Source of the DNA: Thiosocius sp049669185
GTDB taxonomy: Bacteria > Pseudomonadota > Gammaproteobacteria > Chromatiales > Chromatiaceae
NCBI GenBank assembly: GCA_049669185.1
Contig: JBATKF010000497.1
Location: 1-18,454, forward strand
DNA length: 18,454 bases
Reading direction: 5' to 3'
The position numbers and the translations under genes are program-made. How positions within the stretch are numbered: position 1 is the stretch's first letter; each line of letters begins with the position of its first letter. The notes under the pieces are model-generated. The model was not told where the DNA came from, searched no databases, and was given only the letters and a program-made list of their open reading frames with translations. This document shows positions 1 through 8,560 of the stretch, piece after piece.

Positions 1-161
1 ACCCGTTCAACTTGCGCGAGGTACGCGAGAATGCCGAGTCTCAGGCGATCCTGCGTGCATTGGCCCGCAGTGACGGCAACGTCTCCAAGACCTCGGATCT
101 GCTCGGTATCACGCGACCCACGCTCTATAATCTCATGAAGAAATATGGGATTGGCGAGTGA
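1..161 (+). CDS. prsR: C-terminal end of a sigma-54-type response regulator (PrsR-like), 5' truncated by the window
   Basis: Only the last 52 complete codons are present; the frame opens at base 3 and ends at a TGA at 159-161. The visible part is a Fis-type helix-turn-helix, the DNA-binding end of NtrC-family activators. It includes the segments NLREVRENAE and GNVSKTSDLLGITRPTLYNL and ends MKKYGIGE. Proteins of this family carry an N-terminal receiver and a central AAA+ domain that contacts sigma-54 RNA polymerase; both would lie upstream of the window. The gene immediately downstream encodes a PrsT-like TPR protein. In PEP-CTERM/exopolysaccharide loci, PrsK (kinase), PrsR (regulator) and PrsT occur side by side, so PrsR is the best identity. 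The family assignment is solid; the specific name rests on the neighbour. Confidence 0.8.
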   Translation, partial: PFNLREVRENAESQAILRALARSDGNVSKTSDLLGITRPTLYNLMKKYGIGE

Positions 162-168
162 GGAGTCA

Positions 169-183
169 GCAGCGGTGCGCTGC
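169..183 (+). other. Short GC hairpin behind the response regulator gene
   Basis: GCAGCG and CGCTGC form a 6-bp inverted repeat with a GTG triloop, starting 8 bases after the prsR stop. No run of T follows, so it is a poor intrinsic terminator. It may only protect the 3' end of the upstream message. The rest of the 109-bp gap to the next gene shows no convincing promoter. Confidence 0.3.
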
Positions 184-270
184 GTTCACACTAGAAATTT
201 GTCTGCAAGCCAGTAACAAGCCTTCGCTAATCTAGGACGGCGTGGGTCCAACAATTTAAGGAGTACGGAA

Positions 271-3060
271 ATGCCGGCATCCACCCTACTGAAAAGCTTA
301 TCAGCTGCCACAAGTGCCATCGTTTTGTTGTATGCCGCGAGTATCTTTGCCGCCGACGTCGATGAGTATCTGGAAGAAGCACGGCAGTTCATCGCCGACG
401 GAAAGACCAAGTCAGCGGTCATCCAGCTGAAGAATGCCCTGCAATCGGATCCGGCAAATCTCGAGGCTCGCCTGATGCTCGCCGGCTTATATCTCCGCAA
501 CGGAGATGGTGCATCGGCGGCCAAGGAGTATAGGCGTGCGCGCGCTCTTGACGCCGCCAATGCCGGGTGGCTACCAGGCTACGCGCGTGCGCTGATGCTG
601 CAAGGTGCGTATCGTGAGCTGTTGACCGAGGTCGAGGCAGATGAGGCCCTGCCGCCAGAGGCACGCGCGGAGCTGCTGGCGCTGCGCGGCCATGCCAATC
701 TCGCGCTGCGCCAGATCGATGCCGCGGTGATCGAGTACGATGCGGCTCTAGCCTTGGATAGCGGCAATCCCGCGGCGCGTCTGGGCAAGGCGCAGATCCT
801 CCTGTTGAACGGTGAGGATCAACAGGCAGTGGAGCAGCTGGATAACATCCTGCTCGATCATCCAGGGCACGTCCAAAGTCTGCTTGCGCGCGGCGACCTG
901 CTGCGGCGGCTGAAGCGCATAGAAGAGGCTGAGACCGACTATGCGCGGGTCTTGGAGGAGGCACCAGCCAATCCGCGGGCCCGCATCGGTCTGGCCCTCA
1001 TCCATCTCTCGCAGCGCGACACGGCGGCCGCGCGCCAGGATCTTGATGCGCTCAACCGCTTGGCGCCGAACCTGCCCGCTGGCACCTATCTGCAGGCGCT
1101 GCTTTCGTTCCAGGAGAAAGACTACGACCGCGCGTCCGACGAGCTTCAGCGTCTGCTAGGTTCGGCGCCGGGCAATCTCCAGGCTCAGTTGCTCTATGGG
1201 ATAGTGAGCTATGCGCGCGGTGAGTTCACCATCGCCGACGATTATTTGACGCGCGTTTTTGCAAGCCTGCCGGGCAATCTGCAGTTGGCCAAGCTGCTCG
1301 GCGCTTCGCGTCTCAAGCTGCGTCAACCGGACCGCGCGGTCGCCGTCCTGTCATCCGTGGTCGATGAGAATACCCAGGACGTGCAGCTATTGGCGCTGAT
1401 GGGCACCGCCTACCTGCAGGTCGGGGACAATAGCAATGGCGCAGAATACATTCAGCGCGCCGTCGAACTGGACCCTGACCAGGCGCTACTGCGCACCCAG
1501 CTGGCGGTCGGCAGGCTCGTGACCGGCGATACTACGGCGGCTATCAGCGAACTCGAGTCCGCGGTGGCGCTGGGCCAGGATGTGCTTCAGGCCGACGTGC
1601 TGCTGGTCCTCAGTTACCTGAAAAAACAGGAATTTGAAAAGGCGATCGCCGCCTCGCAGGCCTTACAGAAACGCATGTCGGCCAGCCCGATTCCTTACAA
1701 CCTCATCGGTCTGGCGTATCTGTCCGAGCGCAAGCTTGATCTCGCCAGGGAAAATTTCAACCTGGCTTTGGAGAAAGACCCCGAGTTTCTGGTCGCGCGC
1801 ATGAATCTGGCGCGTCTAGCCGTAGTGGAGCGGCAACTGGGCGAGGCGGCTGCCGCCTACGAGGCGGTGCTGCGGCAGGATCCGAAACACCTTCAGGCGA
1901 TGATGGGGATGGCGGCCTTGGCGAAGGCGCAGAACGACGGTGCGGGCGCCGAGCGCTGGCTGCTGCGTGCAAACCAGACTAACCCCAAGGCCCTGCAGCC
2001 CATCCTTGTCCTTGCGGAGAACTATCTACGCCAGAATGAGGGTCTCAAAGCGAACAATTTGTTCACCGGTCTGGATCCGCAGCAGGCCGAGCAGCCTGCG
2101 GTATTGCGTCTGAAGGGCATGGCGCAACTGCAGAACGGGGATTTTGCCAACGCCATCTACACGCTGAAGAAGTTGACGGAGTCGCAGCCCGCTGCCATAG
2201 AGGGTTGGTTCCAGCTGGCGCGCGCCCAGGCCGCCGCGGGCGACGCCGCGAGTGCTCGTGTCAGCTTTGAGCGGGCAACTGCATTGGATGCCGAGCATAA
2301 GGTGCCGGTGGTCTGGGTCGGGCTGGGCGAGCTGGAGCTGCGGGAAAAACGCTATGACGCTGCGCTGAAGGTTGCACAGACTATCCAGGCAAATTTCTCC
2401 GACAGTGTGTTCGGCTACGACATCGAGGCGGCGGCCTATCGCGGCAAAGGCCAGGTTTCGCAGGCCTTGGCGGCCAGCGAGGCGGCTCTGCGCATCGATC
2501 GCAGCTCGCGGCGCGTCAATGCGCAGGCCAGCGCGCTGGCCGCCGCTGGGCAGCCGCAGCAGGGGATCGCGATGTTGCGGGACTGGCTGGAGCAGAATTC
2601 CGCGGACGGCGCGGGTTGGGCGAATCTCGGGATGTTGAATCAGCAGTCCGGGCAGACCGATGAAGCGGTGCAGGCCTACGAGCGATCGCTCAATTACACC
2701 GACCCCAACCCGGTAATCCTGAATAACCTGGCATGGCTGTATCTGGACAGCGACCCCGAACGCGCACTTGAGCTGGCCACCCAGGCCTATGAACTCGCGC
2801 CCTCGCGTGCGGAGATCGTCGATACCTACGGCTGGGTGCTGTTTCAGCAAGGACGCAAGAGCGACGGTCTGGCTGCGCTGCAGCAGGCGCTGATCATCGC
2901 GCCGCGCAATGCGGAGATCGGGTTGCATGTCGCCCAGGCGCTGCATGCGATGGACCGCGACAGCGAGGCGCGGCCGATATTGGAACGCATTGCGCGGGAC
3001 AACCCCGGTAGTGCGGCCGCCGAATCGGCGCGTGATCTGCTCGACAGGCTGCGCGGCTGA
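271..3060 (+). CDS. prsT: PEP-CTERM system TPR-repeat protein, PrsT-like, exported
   Basis: This 929-residue protein is built almost wholly of tetratricopeptide repeats, e.g. AVIQLKNALQSDPANLEARL near residue 50 and further 34-residue units to the C-terminus. The length and opening (EEARQFIADGKTKSAVIQLK, NGDGASAAKEYRRAR) match the PrsT family found beside PrsK/PrsR in PEP-CTERM exopolysaccharide loci. Such proteins are thought to act in the periplasm as scaffolds for polysaccharide assembly or export; the exact role is unproven. Residues 1-28 form a signal peptide with a hydrophobic core (AIVLLYAASIFAA) and probable cleavage after FAA. PrsT is usually annotated as a lipoprotein, but no lipobox cysteine is present here, so a soluble periplasmic form is likely. 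The start is fixed by AAGGAG at 258-263, seven bases before the ATG. It lies 109 bp behind the regulator, so shared or separate transcription is open. Confidence 0.88.
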   Translation: MPASTLLKSLSAATSAIVLLYAASIFAADVDEYLEEARQFIADGKTKSAVIQLKNALQSDPANLEARLMLAGLYLRNGDGASAAKEYRRARALDAANAGWLPGYARALMLQGAYRELLTEVEADEALPPEARAELLALRGHANLALRQIDAAVIEYDAALALDSGNPAARLGKAQILLLNGEDQQAVEQLDNILLDHPGHVQSLLARGDLLRRLKRIEEAETDYARVLEEAPANPRARIGLALIHLSQRDTAAARQDLDALNRLAPNLPAGTYLQALLSFQEKDYDRASDELQRLLGSAPGNLQAQLLYGIVSYARGEFTIADDYLTRVFASLPGNLQLAKLLGASRLKLRQPDRAVAVLSSVVDENTQDVQLLALMGTAYLQVGDNSNGAEYIQRAVELDPDQALLRTQLAVGRLVTGDTTAAISELESAVALGQDVLQADVLLVLSYLKKQEFEKAIAASQALQKRMSASPIPYNLIGLAYLSERKLDLARENFNLALEKDPEFLVARMNLARLAVVERQLGEAAAAYEAVLRQDPKHLQAMMGMAALAKAQNDGAGAERWLLRANQTNPKALQPILVLAENYLRQNEGLKANNLFTGLDPQQAEQPAVLRLKGMAQLQNGDFANAIYTLKKLTESQPAAIEGWFQLARAQAAAGDAASARVSFERATALDAEHKVPVVWVGLGELELREKRYDAALKVAQTIQANFSDSVFGYDIEAAAYRGKGQVSQALAASEAALRIDRSSRRVNAQASALAAAGQPQQGIAMLRDWLEQNSADGAGWANLGMLNQQSGQTDEAVQAYERSLNYTDPNPVILNNLAWLYLDSDPERALELATQAYELAPSRAEIVDTYGWVLFQQGRKSDGLAALQQALIIAPRNAEIGLHVAQALHAMDRDSEARPILERIARDNPGSAAAESARDLLDRLRG

Positions 3061-3071
3061 ACCTCGCCGCG
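3052..3071 (+). other. Hairpin spanning the prsT stop codon
   Basis: CGCGGC (3052-3057) and GCCGCG (3066-3071) pair across an 8-base loop containing the TGA. No T-tract follows directly. It is the only structure in the 35-bp gap between the convergent prsT and sugar kinase genes, so it is a weak candidate for 3'-end formation. Confidence 0.25.
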
Positions 3072-3095
3072 GGGACCGACGTGGCGTGGTCTTTA

Positions 3096-4406
3096 TCAGC
3101 TGGGTGTCGCGACTGACCTGAACGCCCCGCGGGCAATCAGCGCGGCACCATAGGCGGATTCGCTGTGTCTGGCGGTTAGCACAGGCACGCCGAGTTTATG
3201 TTCGCGAATCGCTCGCCAGGCGGCGTTCGCGGCGCCGCCGCCCGCCGAGAAGACGCGCTGCGGAAAGGGCGCGCCGAGTTCGGCGAGACGCGCATAGCCC
3301 GCCGCCTCGATGTCTGCAATGCCCTCCAGCATGGCCTGAAGAAACGCATGGCGCGCCTGCGGCCGCGGCTCCAGGAATGGCTGCTTGTTCGGATCGCTCT
3401 CCGGGAAACGCTCGCCTGCGACGATCAAGGGGTAGTAGTGCAGATCGAGCGGCCGTCCCGGATCGATGTGCCCGCTGAGTTCCTCGAGTTCCGAATCGCT
3501 GAAATATTGTCTGAGGACGGCACCACCAGAGTTGGAGGCACCCCCGGTCAGCCAGTGATCCCCGATGCGATGGCTGTAGACACCGTAACGTGCAGCGAAG
3601 ATTGGGCGGTCGCTGAACAGTTTGACGACCAGGGTGCTGCCGAGCGAGGTGACGGCCTCGCCCGGGCGATCGATGCCGGCAGCCAGTGTGGCTGCATTGC
3701 TGTCGGTGGTGCCTGCCAGCAGACGCACATCATTCGGCCAACCGAGCCGCCTCGCGAGCGATTGTGCGATGGTGCCCAGTGGCGAGCCCACCGGGCGCAC
3801 CTCGGGGAGCAGCTCGGGCGGCACCCCCAGTGTGGCGATCCAATCCGGCCAGCGCCTGGCGACCGGGTCGAAACCCAGTTTGAGCACGTTGTTCTCATCG
3901 GCAATACCGAAGATCCCGGTGAGCCGACCATTGATCCAGTCGGCTTGGTGTAGCGCATGTGCCGCCTCGCGGGGCGCGCTGCGCATCAGCATCAGCAGTT
4001 TTGCGAGCGCGGAGGTAGCGCCTCGCGCCGGGCTGTCGAATGGGGCGAGCCGAGCGATCTCATCGGCCTCCGCCAAGGCACGCCGGTCGTCGTACATCAG
4101 CGCCGGTGAGCAGGGGTCGCCGCGTTGATCGCAGAGCAGCAGAGTCGACGAGGTGGCGTCCACGCTGAGTGCTCGGATGTGCCCCTTCTGCGGCGCGTCG
4201 AGGGCGCTCAGCACCTCGATAACCGCTTTCCACCAGTCTTCAGGGTCTTGTTCGCTGGCGCCGGGATAGGCGTATCGCGAGCACGGCAGATCGACGCGCG
4301 CCTCGGCGGTGATGCGGCCCGCCGCATCGATGGCAACGGCCCGGCAGCCAGAGGTGCCGACATCCACGCCAATGTAGCAGTCTGGGGCCGGTCGCGCGGG
4401 CTCCAC
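3096..4406 (-). CDS. FGGY-family sugar kinase, probable D-ribulose kinase (SePSK-like)
   Basis: This 436-residue protein has the two-domain FGGY kinase plan: an N-terminal ATP-fold motif GVDVGTSG at residues 13-20, the substrate-side motif AGTTDSNAA with the likely catalytic base Asp225, and a C-terminal nucleotide-binding GGG near residue 389. It is shorter than xylulokinase or ribulokinase AraB (about 480-570 residues). It instead matches the compact cyanobacterial/plant group (SePSK, AtXK-1), as I recall their sequence, in VTSLGST, GVYSH, WLTGGASNSGGA, LRQYF, GERFP and LEPRP. SePSK phosphorylates D-ribulose. Here that would salvage free ribulose to ribulose 5-phosphate, one step from the Calvin cycle substrate; this metabolic role is inferred. 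The gene begins 11 bases after the queF stop, so the two are probably cotranscribed. The FGGY family is certain; the substrate is likely but unproven. Confidence 0.85.
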   Translation of the reverse strand: MEPARPAPDCYIGVDVGTSGCRAVAIDAAGRITAEARVDLPCSRYAYPGASEQDPEDWWKAVIEVLSALDAPQKGHIRALSVDATSSTLLLCDQRGDPCSPALMYDDRRALAEADEIARLAPFDSPARGATSALAKLLMLMRSAPREAAHALHQADWINGRLTGIFGIADENNVLKLGFDPVARRWPDWIATLGVPPELLPEVRPVGSPLGTIAQSLARRLGWPNDVRLLAGTTDSNAATLAAGIDRPGEAVTSLGSTLVVKLFSDRPIFAARYGVYSHRIGDHWLTGGASNSGGAVLRQYFSDSELEELSGHIDPGRPLDLHYYPLIVAGERFPESDPNKQPFLEPRPQARHAFLQAMLEGIADIEAAGYARLAELGAPFPQRVFSAGGGAANAAWRAIREHKLGVPVLTARHSESAYGAALIARGAFRSVATPS

Positions 4407-4417
4407 CGTGCGGCTAT

Positions 4418-4807
4418 TCAGGGTAGCGTGACCGCGGGGGGCGCCGTCCAGCTATCGTCTCGGTGTTCGGCGATGACCTTGGTGAAAATGCCACCACGGA
4501 CATTGAACTCGGCCGTCAGGCGCATGAATCTGGGGTCCGTAGCCCGCACCAGGTCGTCCAGGATAAGGTTGGTCACGGCCTCGTGAAATGCGCCTTCGTC
4601 ACGGTAGGACCAGACGTAGAGCTTGAGCGACTTCAGTTCGACACAGCGTTCGGCGGGGACGTACTCCAGATACAGGGTAGCGAAATCGGGCTGGCCGGTC
4701 TTCGGGCACAGGCAGGTGAACTCGGGCATGCGGATGCGTATGGTGTAGTCGCGCTCCGGGCGCGGGTTCTGGAAGGTCTCGAGCGCTCTACTCGGCTGGG
4801 TCGTCAT
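4418..4807 (-). CDS. queF: NADPH-dependent 7-cyano-7-deazaguanine (preQ0) reductase, short type
   Basis: QueF reduces the nitrile of preQ0 to the aminomethyl group of preQ1, the last small-molecule step before insertion into tRNA in queuosine synthesis. The 129-residue length marks the single-domain (type I, Bacillus-like) form rather than the double-length E. coli form. The signature is clear: FTCLCPKTGQPDF carries the nucleophilic cysteine (Cys34 by alignment with the family's LCPK motif) and the catalytic Asp41. The QueF motif ELKSLKLY follows at residues 57-64. The C-terminal FNVRGGIFT strand is also typical. It is the first gene of a leftward pair with the sugar kinase and is divergent from smc across 192 bp. 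No preQ1 riboswitch is evident upstream. The start ATG at 4807 gives the expected family length. Confidence 0.95.
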   Translation of the reverse strand: MTTQPSRALETFQNPRPERDYTIRIRMPEFTCLCPKTGQPDFATLYLEYVPAERCVELKSLKLYVWSYRDEGAFHEAVTNLILDDLVRATDPRFMRLTAEFNVRGGIFTKVIAEHRDDSWTAPPAVTLP

Positions 4808-4842
4808 GGCGGGTCCTGCTGGCGATGCATCATACGCGCCGC

Positions 4843-4873
4843 AGTATACGCGATCGCCGCTGCTGCGGGTCGA
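4843..4873 (-). promoter_or_regulatory. Candidate sigma-70 promoter for queF
   Basis: Read on the minus strand, TATACT (4848-4843) is a five-of-six -10 match about 36 bp before the queF ATG. The best -35 is TCGACC (4873-4868), four of six, but the spacer is 19 bp, longer than ideal. An AT-rich stretch at 4875-4914 lies just upstream of it and could act as an UP-like element for this promoter or serve smc in the other direction. Confidence 0.35.
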
Positions 4874-4999
4874 TAAAGCACTTTAAGTAATTAACAGAAT
4901 AATTTTAAAAACAACGGGTTGCCGGAATATTCTCCAGCGATCTGGCATAGGATGTTTTGTCTTGTGCCGCGTGTCGGCCATCCTGTATCTTTGCGCGCC

Positions 5000-7900
5000 A
5001 TGCGTCTGGAAAAAATCAAGCTGGCGGGCTTCAAATCCTTCGTCGATCCGACCACTGTCCTGTTCCCGAGCAACCTGGTCGGCATCGTCGGTCCCAATGG
5101 CTGCGGCAAGTCCAATGTGATCGATGCGGTGCGCTGGGTCATGGGCGAGAGCTCGGCCAAGATGCTGCGCGGCGAGTCGATGGCGGATGTCATCTTTAAT
5201 GGCTCGAGCAGCCGCAAGCCGGTCGGTACAGCGTCTATCGAGCTGATTTTCGACAACGCCGACGGCAGTGCCGGCGGACAATATGTGCAGTACAGCCAGA
5301 TCTCGGTCAAGCGACAGGTATCGCGCGATGGCCAGTCGCTGTACTTTCTAAATGGCGTGCGCTGCCGGCGCCGCGACATCACCGATCTGTTTCTCGGAAC
5401 CGGACTCGGACCGCGCAGCTACTCGATCATCGAGCAAGGGATGATCTCGCGCATCATTGAGGCACGTCCGGAGGACCTGCGCGTCTATCTGGAAGAGGCG
5501 GCCGGGATCTCGAAATACAAGGAACGCCGGCGCGAGACCGAGAATCGCATGGCGCACACGCGTGAAAACCTCGAGCGCCTGGACGACCTGCGCGAAGAGG
5601 TTCAGAAACAGCTCAGGCACCTCGAACGTCAGTCGGCTACTGCGCAGAAGTACAAGGCCTTTCGCGAGGAGGAGCGTCGGGTACGCGCCGAGTTGGTGGT
5701 CCTGCGGCTCGAGGCCATGCTGGCGGACGTCGCGCAGCGCGATCGCCTGATCGCAGAACAGGAAAACAGACTTCAGGCGGCCCTCGCCGAGCAGCGCAAC
5801 CTCGAGGCGCAAATAGAGCAGCAGCGCACTGCGCACACCGAGGCCAACGACGCCTTCAATGAGATCCAGGGCAGTTTCTTTGCGGTGGGCTCGGAGATCG
5901 CGCGTCTCGAGGAATCCATCCAATATGCGCGCGAGGCGCGGCGCCGCGAGGAGGCCGACCTCGTGCAGGCGCGCCACGCGCTGGAGCAGGCGCAGGCACT
6001 CAGTGCACAGGACAGCGGCCGGCTCGCCGAACTGGCGGGAGAACTGGACCGCGATCGGCCGATGCTCGATGAGGCCAGGTCTAGCGCGGAGACGGCCGCT
6101 GCAAAATTGCAGGAGGCGGAGGCCGCCATGCAGGCCTGGCAAAGCGGGTGGGACGATTTCAACCAGCGTGCCAACGAACCAGCGCAGCAGGCGCAGGTGG
6201 AACGCACCCGGATCAACCATCTCGAAGAACAGGAGATTCAGCTCAAGCGGCGTGTCGCACGCAACGCCGAGGAGCGCGAGCAGCTCTCCGATCTTTCCCT
6301 GCAGGCCGAGATAAAGGATCTGCAGCGCCGCGAGACGGAGGGTGAGGCCGCACTGACGGCGGCGCGCGAGCATGTCGAGGCCCGCATTCAGGCCATCGCC
6401 GAGCTGAGAGAACGTAGCCAGGGATTGCAGGAGGCGTTGGCTTCCGCCCGCACCGAGCTCGAGTCCCTCAAGGGGCGCCTTGCCTCGCTGCAGGCGCTGC
6501 AGCAGGCCGCGCGCAGTGAAGGCGGTGAGGGCATCGAACAATGGCTGGATGCGCAGGGACTGGCTGCCGCGCCGCGCCTGCTGGAGATCCTGCAGGTGCC
6601 CGATGCCTGGCAGCGGGCGGCCGAGGTCGTGCTGGCCGAGCAGCTGCAGGCCTGCATGGTGGAGCAGCTCGAGGGACCGGGTAGCCGCTTGGCCGCGCTC
6701 GAACGCGGTGCGCTCACGCTTTTCGAAAGCGGTGGAGCGTCGCCGGAGGCGCGCAGCGGGACGCTGGCGGCGCTGGTGAATGGCCCACCGGCCGTGATCC
6801 ATTTCCTGAACAGCATCTATACCGCCGGCGATCTGGCCGAGGCACTGCGGCGGCGCAGCGAACTCGGCGTGGGCGAGTGCCTGGTAACCCCGGATGGCCT
6901 GCGCGTCGGTCGCGGCTGGATGAGTGTGCAGCGCGGGGCAGATGCAGGTGCCGGTGTGCTGGCACGCGAGCAGGAGATAAGGGCGCTGCTGGGGCGTCAG
7001 GCCGACCTGGAGCCGCAGGTGCAACAGCTGACCGACCAGTTGGCCGACGACCGACTGACCCTGGCCGAGGCAGAACAGGCGCGCGAGGTGCAGCAGCGTG
7101 ACGTCGAGGCCGCGCAACGCGTCCTCGCCGAGGTGCGCGCGCTGATGAGTGGCAAGCAGGCGCGCGCAGAGCAGATCCGGCATCGCCTCGAAGGCCTGGC
7201 GGCGGACGCACTGGATCTGCAGCAACAGATCGAACGGGGCGCGGCGGACATGCAGAGCGCCCGCACCCGTCTGCATCAGGCGTTGGCGTCGATCGAGGAC
7301 CTCGGCAAACGCCGCGAACAGCTGGTGGCGCAGCGCGATCGATTGCGCATTGCGTTGGATGACGGGCGCACGACGGCCGCTGAAGCCCGCAACCGGGTGC
7401 ACGAGATCGCGTTGCGCGTCGAGGCGATGCGCAGTTCGGAGGATTCGCTGCGTTCGGGTATCGGACGCATGCAACAACAGTTGACCCAGCTCGGCGAGCG
7501 TTGTGCCGATCTCGAGGCCTCGCTGGAGGCCGGCAAGGCCCCGGTCGGTGAGCAGCAGGCCAAGCTGGAACAACAGCTGCAGGTGCGGGCGGCGATCGAG
7601 GCCAGGCTGTCGCAGTCGCGCAAGGATCTCGAGGGCATTGACCATGCGCTGCGCGAGCTCGAGCGGTCACGCCATTTGACCGAACAGCACGTCCAGAATG
7701 AGCGCAGCGATCTGGACCAGACCCGCATGGCCCGCCAGGAGTTTCTGGTGCGCAGCAAGACGCTCGAGGAACAGCTTGCCGAGACCGGCCTCGAGCGGGC
7801 GCAGCTGGAGGCGGAGATGCCCGAAGAGGCCGCGCCAGAGGCGTGGCAGGCGCGCGCAGAGGCGCTGGCCAGCAGGATCCAGCGCCTCGGGCCGATCAAC

Positions 7901-8500
7901 CTGGCGGCCATCGAGGAGTTCAAGGAACAGAGCGAGCGCATGGCCTATCTCGACAGCCAGCATGAGGACGTCAGCAAGTCACTGACGACGCTGGAGGAGG
8001 CGATCCGCAAGATCGACCGGGAGACCCGGACGCGCTTCAAAGAGACCTTCGATCGCGTCGACGCCGGCTTCAAGGAGCTGTTCCCGAAACTGTTCGGCGG
8101 CGGCCACGCCTATCTGGAGCTGACGGGTGAAGACCTGCTGGACACGGGTGTCACCGTCATGGCGCGCCCGCCCGGAAAGCGCAACAGCAGCATCCATCTG
8201 TTGTCGGGCGGCGAAAAGGCCTTGACCGCCGTGGCGCTGGTGTTCGCGATCTTCCGCCTCAATCCGGCGCCGTTCTGCATGCTCGACGAAGTCGACGCAC
8301 CGCTGGATGATGCCAATGTGAGCCGCTACTCGGCGCTGGTCAAGGAAATGTCGGAACATGTGCAGTTCATCTTCATCACACACAACAAGGTGACCATGGA
8401 GGTCGCCAATCAGCTGAGCGGCGTCACTATGCACGAACCCGGGGTGTCGCGGCTGGTGTCGGTGGATGTGGAAGAGGCGGCAGCCTTGGCGGCGATCTAA
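5000..8500 (+). CDS. smc: Chromosome partition/condensation ATPase Smc
   Basis: Smc is the SMC subunit of the bacterial condensin (Smc-ScpA-ScpB), which loops and resolves chromosomal DNA. From the ATG at 5000 the protein is 1166 residues, the normal size. The family opening MRLEKIKLAGFKSFVDPT is followed by Walker A GPNGCGKS at residues 31-38. Two long coiled-coil arms rich in E, Q, R and A flank a hinge at about residues 508-650. The C-terminal head carries the signature LSGGEK at 1068-1073, Walker B MLDE at 1094-1097, the D-loop APLDD and the switch histidine in FITHNK. All catalytic motifs are intact. The frame runs 27 codons upstream to a TTG, but those residues are not family-like. The chosen start has no recognisable Shine-Dalgarno sequence. 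It heads the smc-zipA-ligA cluster, an order also seen in Pseudomonas. Confidence 0.97.
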   Translation: MRLEKIKLAGFKSFVDPTTVLFPSNLVGIVGPNGCGKSNVIDAVRWVMGESSAKMLRGESMADVIFNGSSSRKPVGTASIELIFDNADGSAGGQYVQYSQISVKRQVSRDGQSLYFLNGVRCRRRDITDLFLGTGLGPRSYSIIEQGMISRIIEARPEDLRVYLEEAAGISKYKERRRETENRMAHTRENLERLDDLREEVQKQLRHLERQSATAQKYKAFREEERRVRAELVVLRLEAMLADVAQRDRLIAEQENRLQAALAEQRNLEAQIEQQRTAHTEANDAFNEIQGSFFAVGSEIARLEESIQYAREARRREEADLVQARHALEQAQALSAQDSGRLAELAGELDRDRPMLDEARSSAETAAAKLQEAEAAMQAWQSGWDDFNQRANEPAQQAQVERTRINHLEEQEIQLKRRVARNAEEREQLSDLSLQAEIKDLQRRETEGEAALTAAREHVEARIQAIAELRERSQGLQEALASARTELESLKGRLASLQALQQAARSEGGEGIEQWLDAQGLAAAPRLLEILQVPDAWQRAAEVVLAEQLQACMVEQLEGPGSRLAALERGALTLFESGGASPEARSGTLAALVNGPPAVIHFLNSIYTAGDLAEALRRRSELGVGECLVTPDGLRVGRGWMSVQRGADAGAGVLAREQEIRALLGRQADLEPQVQQLTDQLADDRLTLAEAEQAREVQQRDVEAAQRVLAEVRALMSGKQARAEQIRHRLEGLAADALDLQQQIERGAADMQSARTRLHQALASIEDLGKRREQLVAQRDRLRIALDDGRTTAAEARNRVHEIALRVEAMRSSEDSLRSGIGRMQQQLTQLGERCADLEASLEAGKAPVGEQQAKLEQQLQVRAAIEARLSQSRKDLEGIDHALRELERSRHLTEQHVQNERSDLDQTRMARQEFLVRSKTLEEQLAETGLERAQLEAEMPEEAAPEAWQARAEALASRIQRLGPINLAAIEEFKEQSERMAYLDSQHEDVSKSLTTLEEAIRKIDRETRTRFKETFDRVDAGFKELFPKLFGGGHAYLELTGEDLLDTGVTVMARPPGKRNSSIHLLSGGEKALTAVALVFAIFRLNPAPFCMLDEVDAPLDDANVSRYSALVKEMSEHVQFIFITHNKVTMEVANQLSGVTMHEPGVSRLVSVDVEEAAALAAI

Positions 8501-8560
8501 ATTGACTGATCGGGCGAGCGGCCGATCGAGGCACAACGGGATGGGCAACGGCGAGCTGCA

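Noticed and set aside
3198..3953. 251-codon open frame on the + strand opposite the sugar kinase
   Set aside because: The minus-strand frame has clear FGGY motifs throughout; this one has none.
4919..4999. Upstream TTG start for smc adding 27 residues
   Set aside because: No Shine-Dalgarno precedes it, and Smc proteins begin at the MRLEKIKLAGFKSF block encoded from 5000.
5348..7645. 765-codon open frame antisense to smc
   Set aside because: It lies fully opposite an intact Smc with all motifs. Long antisense frames are expected in GC-rich coding DNA, and its translation (repeats of L, R, Q, G) resembles no protein family.
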